From positions 1 through 6,071 of the forward strand of contig JAIUYC010000283.1 in NCBI GenBank assembly GCA_020216575.1: a DNA stretch of 6,071 bases, given 5' to 3'. A model generated the notes under the pieces. That model was not told the origin of the DNA. It was given only the letters and a program-made list of their open reading frames with translations, and searched no databases. Shown in pieces: positions 1-5,683 of the stretch. This stretch comes from Coleofasciculus sp. S288 (GTDB lineage Bacteria; Cyanobacteriota; Cyanobacteriia; Cyanobacteriales; Coleofasciculaceae). Within the stretch, counting starts at the first letter, position 1, and the number at the start of each line of letters is the position of its first letter. The translations under genes were made by a program, and so were the position numbers.

Positions 1-84
1 ATAGCAAATGCTATATTTTTGCCATACTATAAGGAAATACTCCCAAAAATCGGCAAACAGTATCTTAAAATTTAGGCGAGTAGC

Positions 85-103
85 TTAGCTTTGCTAAAGC
101 TAA
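85..103. repeat. Short perfect hairpin (8-bp stem, 3-nt loop)
   Basis: TTAGCTTT at 85-92 pairs perfectly with AAAGCTAA at 96-103 around the loop GCT. No T-run follows on the plus strand (the next bases are TCAAAACC), so it is not a standard terminator in that direction. On the minus strand it is followed by GCTACTCGCC, also without a T-run. It may be a protein-binding palindrome or part of a dispersed intergenic repeat; the role is unknown. Confidence 0.4.
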
Positions 104-528
104 TCAAAACCTTAAAAATCCAATTCTGTGGGTTAGACCGTAGCGATGATCTGAGGGATTATTCACTTGTGTATGACTGTGTTAGTGGAAGATGTAAGTA
201 TAGCAAATGTAAAGATATCTCCAGCCTTATTCAGCTAAAATAGCCCAGAATAAAGAGGGGAAGGCGCTACATTTCACTTCTCTAACAAATTTCTTGGGGA
301 TTGAGTTATAAAATAGTCAGGCACAATTCTCCCACCTTCCGTCTTGCTCCCCTATAAGATGCTCCTGAGGTGAGTTTTACCTTTGTCTTATCCCCCCATG
401 TGTTAAGACTATCACAAATCCCTGTCTCCCTAATGCTCTACAACAGGGTTTGTATGCCTAAAAAAGGGTGGTGTTCTACGATCGCAATGCGTATATCCAA
501 TAGAAGTGGCACAATATTGGTTTGTAGA

Positions 529-584
529 TCTCCCAAATCTGCTGCTGAGAGCTTTGGTCGTTGGGAGAGATAGGCATCTCAGCA
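529..584. repeat. Two interleaved 8-bp inverted repeats
   Basis: TCTCCCAA (529-536) is the exact reverse complement of TTGGGAGA (561-568). TGCTGAGA (543-550) is the exact reverse complement of TCTCAGCA (577-584). The order is A-B-A'-B', so in RNA the two stems would either form a pseudoknot or exclude each other. The stretch sits about 210 nt upstream of the peptidase start. No function can be assigned. The same bases lie in a short minus-strand frame (476-619), so the pairing may be coincidental with a decayed coding region. Confidence 0.35.
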
Positions 585-618
585 AGTTCCCTAATCTCCA
601 ACTCATCAGGGTCAGTCA

Positions 619-720
619 TCTCCCTGCTGGATAAAGCTTGTAAAGCCTTGTCGGCAAGTCACTCGGACTCGAGTGAGAGCCTCCTTGCCAGCCTAAATAC
701 AAGCATCTCCAGTTAGGAGA
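619..720. repeat. 102-nt nested imperfect hairpin upstream of the peptidase gene
   Basis: Five stems nest around one centre. From outside in they are TCTCC/GGAGA (619-623 with 716-720), CTGGA/TCCAG (627-631 with 708-712), GCTTGTA/TACAAGC (636-642 with 698-704), GGCAAG/CTTGCC (653-658 with 684-689) and TCACTCG/CGAGTGA (659-665 with 670-676), closed by a GACT tetraloop. This makes 30 base pairs with small internal loops (3x3, 4x3, 10x8) and one 7-nt bulge at 677-683. The element ends 76 nt before the peptidase start codon. No T-run follows on either strand, so it is not a simple terminator. It could be a structured 5' leader, a small RNA, or a palindromic/MITE-like intergenic repeat. No target-site duplication is visible at its ends. 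Confidence 0.45.
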
Positions 721-796
721 GATTTCCATTTTCGGTTGTCAGGTGTACATTTACTAATTTGCGAAATAGTGCATAAGACGAAAAAAACGAGTATTG

Positions 797-2338
797 ATGC
801 CTCAATCCCCAACCATGCAGACCATCAAAAAGACTGAACCGAAACTATTAGAACTCAAAAACCGCCTTACCGAAATCAACGACATCGAAGCGGCTGCATC
901 TTTGTTGTACTGGGACCAGGCGACGTACATGCCTCCGGGTGGAGCAGCGGCTCGTGGTCGTCAACTGGCAACCTTGCAACAAATCTCTCACAGTAAATTC
1001 ATCGACCCAGTAATTGGCCAACTGCTGGAAGATTTACGCCCTTATGAAGAAAGCCTGCCTTACGACTCCGACGAAGCTAGCCTGATCCGCATTACACAGC
1101 GAAAATACGAAACAGCCGTGCGGGTACCAGCGGAGTTTATGGCAAAACTCTCGATGCATCGAACGGAATCTTATGCCGTTTGGGCAGCAGCACGACCCGC
1201 CAATGATTTTCCTGCCGTGCTGCCTTACCTGGAAAAAACCCTTGACCTAAGCCGCGAGTTGGCGAACTTTTTTCCCGATTACGAGCATATCGCTGACCCA
1301 CTCATTGACTTTGCCGACTATGGCATGAAAGCGTCATTTTTGCGATCGCTCTTCGCCGACTTGCGAAAAGAACTCGTGCCGATTGTCGAAGCAATTACGT
1401 CCCAAACCCCCACCGATGACAGGTGCTTGCATCAACACTATCCTGAAGAGCCGCAGCTAGCCTTCACCCTGAAAATAATTGAGCAACTCGGGTATGACTT
1501 CCAAAGGGGGCGTCAGGATAAAACCCATCACCCTTTTATGACCAACTTCTCCATCGGGGATGTGCGAATTACGACCCGCGTTTATGAGCATGACTTGGGT
1601 CAGGCACTGTTTAGCACAATCCACGAGATGGGTCATGCTCTCTACGAACAAGGGATTAATCCCAGGTATGAAGGTACACCCCTAGCCGGTGGCACCTCTT
1701 CAGGCGTGCATGAGAGCCAATCGCGACTTTGGGAAAATCTCGTCGGACGGAGTTTGGGCTTCTGGAAATTCTTTTATCCCCAACTGCAAGCCTTCTTTCC
1801 CAAACAACTCAGTAATGTCTCTCTCGATACCTTCCACCGAGCCATCAATAAAGTCGGGAAATCGCTTATCCGCACCGATGCTGACGAGGTAACCTACAAC
1901 CTCCACGTCATGATTCGCTTTGACCTAGAACTTCAAATGCTCGAAGGTAGTCTAGAAGTCCGCGACCTGCCCGAAGCTTGGAACGAGCGCTATCGCTCCG
2001 ATTTAGGAATTGTTCCAGAAAATGATAGCGATGGCGTCTTGCAGGATGTACACTGGTACACTGGTCAGATTGGTGGAATGTTCCAAGGCTACACCCTTGG
2101 CAACTTGATGAGTGCCCAATTCTTTGAAGCCGCTCTCAAGGCTTATCCAGAAATCTTAATGAAGATCGAACAGGGACAGTTTAGTACACTCCATAATTGG
2201 TTGACACAGAACATATATCAGCACGGCTCCAAGTACACAGCGGCTGAACTCATCAGGGACGTCACGGGTGATGCGCTACGCATCGAGCCTTTCATTCGTT
2301 ACATCCGGCAAAAGTATGGACAGCTTTACACGTTGTAA
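797..2338 (+). CDS. Metallocarboxypeptidase of the M32 (Taq carboxypeptidase) family
   Basis: This is a zinc-dependent carboxypeptidase that removes residues one at a time from peptide C-termini, presumably in the cytoplasm since no signal peptide or membrane segment is present. At 513 residues it matches the roughly 500-residue family. The M32 signatures appear in order: HPF (245-247), DVRIT (255-259), the zinc site HEMGH (276-280), HESQ (305-308) supplying the third zinc ligand Glu306, IRTDADE (358-364) and GVLQDVHW (413-420). The spacing from the first zinc His to the ligand Glu, 30 residues, is the one known for the family, and Glu277 is the catalytic base. I chose ATG 797; the preceding TTG at 794 and the later ATG at 815 are alternatives. 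None of the three has a clear Shine-Dalgarno sequence, which is common in cyanobacteria. Nothing in the neighbourhood suggests a specialised substrate; housekeeping peptide turnover is the likely role. Family assignment is firm. Confidence 0.95.
   Translation: MPQSPTMQTIKKTEPKLLELKNRLTEINDIEAAASLLYWDQATYMPPGGAAARGRQLATLQQISHSKFIDPVIGQLLEDLRPYEESLPYDSDEASLIRITQRKYETAVRVPAEFMAKLSMHRTESYAVWAAARPANDFPAVLPYLEKTLDLSRELANFFPDYEHIADPLIDFADYGMKASFLRSLFADLRKELVPIVEAITSQTPTDDRCLHQHYPEEPQLAFTLKIIEQLGYDFQRGRQDKTHHPFMTNFSIGDVRITTRVYEHDLGQALFSTIHEMGHALYEQGINPRYEGTPLAGGTSSGVHESQSRLWENLVGRSLGFWKFFYPQLQAFFPKQLSNVSLDTFHRAINKVGKSLIRTDADEVTYNLHVMIRFDLELQMLEGSLEVRDLPEAWNERYRSDLGIVPENDSDGVLQDVHWYTGQIGGMFQGYTLGNLMSAQFFEAALKAYPEILMKIEQGQFSTLHNWLTQNIYQHGSKYTAAELIRDVTGDALRIEPFIRYIRQKYGQLYTL
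1342..1349. repeat. HIP1 octamer (GCGATCGC)
   Basis: This is the cyanobacterial highly iterated palindrome, here inside the peptidase gene, where it reads Leu-Arg-Ser-Leu across TTG CGA TCG CTC. Confidence 0.9.
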
Positions 2339-2371
2339 CAGTTGCTCACTTTAGCCTACATTTTATCTACC

Positions 2372-2393
2372 CTAAGGAATATTTATTCCTTAG
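2372..2393. promoter_or_regulatory. Perfect AT-rich palindrome between peptidase and sucrose synthase genes
   Basis: CTAAGGAATA (2372-2381) and TATTCCTTAG (2384-2393) are exact reverse complements separated by TT. The centre lies about 44 bp after the peptidase stop and 68 bp before the sucrose synthase start. As RNA it would form an 8-bp stem (CTAAGGAA/TTCCTTAG) with a 6-nt loop, but no T-run follows (AGAGGAATTT), so a classical terminator is unlikely. As DNA its dyad symmetry suits an operator for a dimeric regulator. It does not match the NtcA consensus GTA-N8-TAC. Which protein, if any, binds it is unknown, and no well-spaced -35/-10 pair could be assigned in this gap. Confidence 0.4.
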
Positions 2394-2440
2394 AGGAATT
2401 TGTAATCTGATCGTTGTTAGTACCGTTAAATTTGCTTTTT

Positions 2441-2445
2441 GGGAG
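2441..2445 (+). promoter_or_regulatory. Ribosome binding site of sucrose synthase
   Basis: GGGAG lies 5 nt before ATG 2451. This good purine-rich match decides the start in favour of ATG 2451 over the in-frame TTG at 2439, which lies upstream of the site. Confidence 0.65.
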
Positions 2446-2450
2446 TTGCA

Positions 2451-4772
2451 ATGCTCAATCTAATCCAGGATGTTCTTGACAGTGATGAGAGAAGCGATCT
2501 GAGACAGTTTGCCAGCCAACTACGTATATCCGACAAAAAGTACCTCCTCCATAATGATATCGTCTCTGCTTTTTCTGAATACTGCGCTAATCACAACAAA
2601 CCGGAAAATTTTTTGAAATCATCCCATCTGGGGCAACTGGTTTTCTACACCCAGGAAATTATTCTGGAGAATGAAAACCTGTGCCTCATTGTCCGCCCCA
2701 AGATTGCTTCTCAGGAAGTCTACCGAATTTTAGAAGACTTGACCGTTGAACCGGTAACAGTGCAGGAACTCCTGGATTTACGCGATCGCCTTGTCAACCG
2801 CCACAATCCCAATGAAGGCGACCTTCTAGAACTCGACTTCCAGACCTTCTACGATTACAGTCCCACCATTCGCGACCCGAAAAACATCGGCAAGGGCGTT
2901 AGCTTCCTCAACCGCTTTCTGTCCAGTAAGCTGTTCCAAGACCCTCGCCAGTGGCTGGAAGCGTTATATAGTTTCTTAAGCGTCCACAAATATCAGGGAA
3001 CTCAGTTACTCATTAACGGGCGAATTAAAAACCAACAGCAACTTTCCGATCAGGTGAAGAAAGCATTACTGTTTGTGAGCGATCGCCCGGAAGAAGAGGC
3101 TTACGGAGAATTTCGCTTTAAGCTGCAAGAAATGGGCTTTGAAGCGGGGTGGGGCAACACCGCGTATCGGGTGCGGGAAACGCTGGAAATTCTTGATGAG
3201 CTGATTGACTCTCCTGACCACGAGGTACTCGAAAAGTTCATCTCCCGCATCCCGATGATCTTCCGTATCGTCCTCGTCTCTGTCCATGGCTGGTTCGGAC
3301 AAGAAGGCGTCTTAGGGCGTCCGGATACTGGGGGTCAGGTCGTTTATGTCCTCGACCAAGCACGGAGTTTAGAGAAGCAATTGCAAGAGGACATCGAGCT
3401 AGCAGGATTGAAGGGATTGGGCGTTCAACCCAAGGTAATCATCCTCAGCCGATTGATTCCTAATGCCGATGGCACGCGCTGTAACGAACGTTTGGAAAAA
3501 GTTCACGGTACCGACAATGCCTGGATTTTGCGCGTGCCGTTACGGGAGTTCAATCCCAACATGACCCAGAACTGGATTTCTCGCTTTGAAATCTGGCCCT
3601 ATCTGGAAACTTACGCCATTGACGCGGAAAAAGAACTGCTGGCAGAATTCCAAGGTAGTCCGGACTTGATTGTCGGGAACTACTCCGATGGCAACTTGGT
3701 TGCATTCCTGCTTGCCCGACGCATGAAGGTGACCCAGTGTAACATTGCCCACGCCCTGGAAAAATCCAAGTACCTGTTCAGTAACCTCTACTGGCAGGAT
3801 TTGGAGGATAAGTACCACTTCTCGCTGCACTTCACGGCTGACTTGATTGCGATGAATGCCGCGAACTTCCTGATTAGCAGCACTTACCAGGAAATTGTAG
3901 GGACAACTGACAGTATTGGTCAGTACGAGTCCTACAAGTGCTTCACGATGCCAGATTTGTATCACGTCGTGAATGGAATTGAACTGTTCTCACCTAAATT
4001 CAATGTTGTGCCGCCAGGGGTAAACGAACAGGTCTACTTCCCCTACACTCGTACAGAAGACCGAATTCCAGATGCGGCTGAACGGCTGGAAGCCATGCTG
4101 TTTACCCAAGAAGACCCCGTCCATATTTTTGGCACGCTGGATGACCCTAGTAAGCGCCCTCTGTTCTCAATGGCGCGTCTTGACCGAATTAAGAACCTGA
4201 CGGGTTTAGCAGAAGCTTACGGCAAGAGTAAGGAGTTGCAGGAGCATTGCAACTTGATTTTGGTGGCTGGAAAGTTGCGCGTTGAGGAATCCGATGACAA
4301 TGAGGAAAAGGATGAAATTGTCAAGCTGTACCGGATTATCGACGAGTACAATCTCCACGGAAAGATTCGCTGGCTAGGTGTGCGCTTGCCCAAGGGAGAT
4401 TCTGGAGAAATTTATCGGGTGATTGCTGACCGTCGAGGCATTTTCGTTCAACCAGCGCTGTTTGAAGCCTTCGGTCTGACGATTTTGGAATCCATGATTT
4501 CCGGCCTGCCAACCTTTGCTACGCAGTTCGGTGGTCCGTTGGAGATTATTCAGGACAAGAAGAACGGGTTTTTAATTAATCCAACGCACCAGGAAGAGAT
4601 GGCTCAGAAGGTTCTGGACTTCGTCACCAAGTGCGAGCAAAATCCCACCTTATGGGAGGAAATCTCTAATCGAGGGATGGAGCGGGTCTACAGCACCTAC
4701 ACCTGGAAAATCCACACGACAAAGCTGCTCACTTTGGCGCGGATTTATGGCTTCTGGAACTATGCCTCTTAG
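2451..4772 (+). CDS. susA: Sucrose synthase, cut short by an in-frame TAG
   Basis: The enzyme reversibly converts sucrose plus UDP or ADP into fructose plus the nucleotide-glucose, feeding sucrose carbon into glycogen and polysaccharide. It is a cytoplasmic GT4-family, GT-B-fold protein. From ATG 2451 it reads 773 residues. By comparison with plant enzymes, an N-terminal regulatory region covers about 1-270 and the two Rossmann domains about 275-520 and 525-755. Visible catalytic features are GRPDTGGQ (289-296), the active-site His434 in IAHALEKSKY, Arg576 and Lys581 in ARLDRIKN, and the E-X7-E pair Glu672/Glu680 in FEAFGLTILE. All active-site motifs are therefore intact. The frame stops at TAG 4770-4772, where the family normally continues for about 33 residues; the sequence after the TAG supplies exactly that tail (see 4773-4871). 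The truncated form would lack its C-terminal helices and may be unstable or inactive. It follows the peptidase gene by 112 bp but is probably transcribed separately. Identity is firm; the functional state is not. Confidence 0.95.
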   Translation: MLNLIQDVLDSDERSDLRQFASQLRISDKKYLLHNDIVSAFSEYCANHNKPENFLKSSHLGQLVFYTQEIILENENLCLIVRPKIASQEVYRILEDLTVEPVTVQELLDLRDRLVNRHNPNEGDLLELDFQTFYDYSPTIRDPKNIGKGVSFLNRFLSSKLFQDPRQWLEALYSFLSVHKYQGTQLLINGRIKNQQQLSDQVKKALLFVSDRPEEEAYGEFRFKLQEMGFEAGWGNTAYRVRETLEILDELIDSPDHEVLEKFISRIPMIFRIVLVSVHGWFGQEGVLGRPDTGGQVVYVLDQARSLEKQLQEDIELAGLKGLGVQPKVIILSRLIPNADGTRCNERLEKVHGTDNAWILRVPLREFNPNMTQNWISRFEIWPYLETYAIDAEKELLAEFQGSPDLIVGNYSDGNLVAFLLARRMKVTQCNIAHALEKSKYLFSNLYWQDLEDKYHFSLHFTADLIAMNAANFLISSTYQEIVGTTDSIGQYESYKCFTMPDLYHVVNGIELFSPKFNVVPPGVNEQVYFPYTRTEDRIPDAAERLEAMLFTQEDPVHIFGTLDDPSKRPLFSMARLDRIKNLTGLAEAYGKSKELQEHCNLILVAGKLRVEESDDNEEKDEIVKLYRIIDEYNLHGKIRWLGVRLPKGDSGEIYRVIADRRGIFVQPALFEAFGLTILESMISGLPTFATQFGGPLEIIQDKKNGFLINPTHQEEMAQKVLDFVTKCEQNPTLWEEISNRGMERVYSTYTWKIHTTKLLTLARIYGFWNYAS
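2782..2789. repeat. HIP1 octamer in the susA N-terminal region
   Basis: GCGATCGC here falls within codons CGC GAT CGC, encoding Arg-Asp-Arg in the regulatory region. Confidence 0.9.
3079..3086. repeat. HIP1 octamer in susA before the first GT-B domain
   Basis: GCGATCGC here falls within codons AGC GAT CGC, encoding Ser-Asp-Arg. The two remaining copies in the window form the terminator stem at 4932-4968. Confidence 0.9.
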
Positions 4773-4871
4773 GAAAACCGGGAAGACCTCTTGCGTTACC
4801 TTGAGTCGTTGTTCTATCTGTTGTACAAGCCTCGTGCTCAGCAGCTTTTGGAACAGCACAAGCATCGGTAA
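4773..4871 (+). pseudogene. susA: Severed C-terminal segment of sucrose synthase
   Basis: Directly after the TAG, the same reading frame continues for 32 sense codons and ends at TAA 4869-4871. It begins ENREDLLRYLES and continues LFYLLYKPRA, then a glutamine-rich helix ending in EQHKHR. This is the normal ending of a bacterial sucrose synthase, with amphipathic leucine/tyrosine-rich helices. Counting the TAG as one residue gives 806 residues in total, the typical length. There is no frameshift and no other damage, so the break is a single codon (for example AAG, CAG or GAG changed to TAG). In the plant enzyme structure the C-terminal extension packs back on the GT-B core and takes part in oligomer contacts, so its loss should matter. 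No start codon with a ribosome site precedes it, so it is unlikely to be translated by itself. Confidence 0.88.
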
Positions 4872-4888
4872 GTTGATAGCAGGGTATA

Positions 4889-4920
4889 GGTTGTAGGTTA
4901 TGACGTTCTAACCTTCAACC
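4889..4920 (+). repeat. Imperfect hairpin in the susA 3' region with heptad-like repeats
   Basis: GGTTGTAGGTTA (4889-4900) pairs with TAACCTTCAACC (4909-4920) at 11 of 12 positions around an 8-nt loop. The right side contains ACCTTCA and ACCTTCC in tandem (4911-4924), recalling the short tandem heptanucleotide repeats found between cyanobacterial genes. It has no T-run of its own and may protect the transcript end or be a remnant of a dispersed repeat. Confidence 0.4.
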
Positions 4921-4931
4921 TTCCAATCCTT

Positions 4932-4975
4932 AATAGGCGATCGCTCTTTCTAAACGCGATCGCCTATTTCTTTTC
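4932..4975 (+). terminator. Rho-independent terminator of susA built from two HIP1 sites
   Basis: AATAGGCGATCGC (4932-4944) and GCGATCGCCTATT (4956-4968) form a perfect 13-bp stem with an 11-nt loop, followed by the T-rich TCTTTTC. Each arm contains one HIP1 octamer (4937-4944 and 4956-4963). It lies 60 bp after the TAA that ends the full susA frame. The right arm also contains the stop codon of the convergent minus-strand gene (4964-4966). The minus strand lacks a T-run beyond the stem, so termination there would be less efficient. Confidence 0.75.
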
Positions 4976-5362
4976 GCCTTTTAAAACCAAAACCCCTTCG
5001 TTGTTGACTCGATAAGCTTTACCTACATAGCCCGTGCGTTCGTAGAGGATTTGGTGAATGTGTTGGTCTAGTTTAACTTCATCGCGGATTTGGGGGCGGT
5101 AGAAGGCTTTCATTTCCTCTTCGATGCCCATTTCATCAAGGCGATCGTGGACTTTGGTGCTATCTCCCTGAAAGTAAGCATTCCGCGCCGTTTCATCGCC
5201 TAAAAATTCCATCACGATACGCAGGGGAACGCCACCCACTGTCAAACGTTCGCTTGCCAGCAGGATGACTATAATCCCGATCGCCAAAACCACAGATAAG
5301 TAAATGCTCGTTACAAGCCGTACAGTAGCTTTCTTGGAAGAACGAGGAGAGATATACGGCAT
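4964..5362 (-). CDS. Small single-pass membrane protein of unknown function
   Basis: I do not recognise a named family. The 132-residue product starts with a short basic segment (Ser5 to Arg15, including Lys10 and Lys11), followed by one strongly hydrophobic helix at about 14-37 rich in Val, Ile and Leu. By the positive-inside rule the N-terminus would be cytoplasmic and the remaining 95 residues would face the periplasm or thylakoid lumen. That tail is soluble and charged, with an acidic stretch near 76-84 (DEMGIEEEM) and a C-terminal part containing YERTGYVGKAYRVNNEG, which looks like a beta-rich end. The hydrophobic segment could instead be an uncleaved signal anchor. The start at 5362 has no Shine-Dalgarno sequence. 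Codon use and composition resemble the neighbours, supporting a genuine gene. It converges on susA and shares the terminator region; it is divergent from the regulator at 5684. Confidence 0.75.
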   Translation of the reverse strand: MPYISPRSSKKATVRLVTSIYLSVVLAIGIIVILLASERLTVGGVPLRIVMEFLGDETARNAYFQGDSTKVHDRLDEMGIEEEMKAFYRPQIRDEVKLDQHIHQILYERTGYVGKAYRVNNEGVLVLKGEKK

Positions 5363-5683
5363 ACAGCGATTTTTTTGACTGTCTTAGAGCAACTTATTTT
5401 GACGTTTGCCTCCACTCTAGCCTGTAGTTGGGTTCTGTTGCCAAGAGGGGCTTGTATAGCACTCACCAAGGCGACTCTTGACTCTCGCCAAATACTGAAA
5501 CCTTGACCACTTAATATGCATCCCGTAGCAATAAAGGGATAAAGAAATTTCCTCCAATCCCCCTGTCTGGATTGCCTAAAATACGGTTTGTCTACCGATA
5601 TATAGTATTTTCTGTTAGAATTCCTTCACCCCATCTTTGGCATGGGATGGGAAGAAAGGTTGTTCGCAATTGGAATAAATGCA
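5363..5683. other. Divergent intergenic region
   Basis: About 320 bp separate the start of the minus-strand membrane protein from the regulator start, so promoters for both are expected here. On the plus strand TTGACG (5399-5404) with TGTAGT (5423-5428) at 18-bp spacing is a weak sigma-70-like pair, but it lies some 255 bp before the regulator. The AT-rich TATATAGTATTTT around 5599-5611 could hold a -10 element closer to the gene, without a well-spaced -35. A small inverted repeat, CAATCC/GGATTG, lies at 5555-5560 and 5569-5574. No gene or RNA was recognised. Confidence 0.4.

Larger units (their letters stand above)
1..796. other. Long non-coding stretch rich in inverted repeats
   Basis: I see no convincing gene here. 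The plus-strand frame at 370-573 has no recognisable domain, and the sequence opposite it on the minus strand is at least as protein-like. A minus-strand frame from 706 to 377 gives protein-like segments but carries internal stops at 659-661, 476-478 and 458-460, so at best it is a relic. What stands out is secondary structure: an AT-rich small palindrome at 1-14 followed by five T (possible 3' end of a gene outside the window), an 8-bp hairpin at 85-103, interleaved stems at 529-584 and a nested hairpin at 619-720. The decamer ATAGCAAATG occurs at 1-10 and again at 200-209. The hexamer ATCTCC occurs five times between 217 and 710. No clear sigma-70 promoter for the downstream peptidase gene was found; TTGTCA at 736-741 has no well-spaced -10 partner. 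Confidence 0.6.

Noticed and set aside
1..20. Terminator of a gene upstream of the window
   Set aside because: The stem is only 5-6 AT-rich pairs at the very edge; the T-run is suggestive but the structure cannot be judged without upstream sequence.
370..573. 67-residue plus-strand frame in the upstream region
   Set aside because: No recognisable domain, no ribosome site, Cys/Ser/Arg-rich composition, and the opposite strand is at least as protein-like.
1457..1651. Minus-strand frame inside the peptidase gene
   Set aside because: Opposite the HEMGH-containing core of a clear M32 gene; a shadow frame.
1689..1906. Plus- and minus-strand frames inside the peptidase gene
   Set aside because: Both overlap the conserved M32 coding frame and show no domain.
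2439..2450. TTG 2439 as the susA start, adding four residues
   Set aside because: The GGGAG ribosome site at 2441-2445 lies after this TTG and is well spaced for ATG 2451.
3066..3302. Minus-strand frame inside susA
   Set aside because: Antisense to conserved sucrose synthase sequence with no domain of its own.
3540..3965. 141-residue minus-strand frame inside susA
   Set aside because: Long but antisense to the catalytic GT-B region; the length follows from codon bias in the real gene.
4770..4772. TAG as a pyrrolysine or strong read-through codon
   Set aside because: No downstream insertion element was seen, the following base context is not a known strong read-through signal, and pyrrolysine is not expected in cyanobacteria. 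Mutation or error is simpler, though read-through is not excluded.
4650..4865. Minus-strand frame across the susA stop
   Set aside because: Antisense to both sides of the TAG, where the plus strand is clearly sucrose synthase; it does not explain the TAG.
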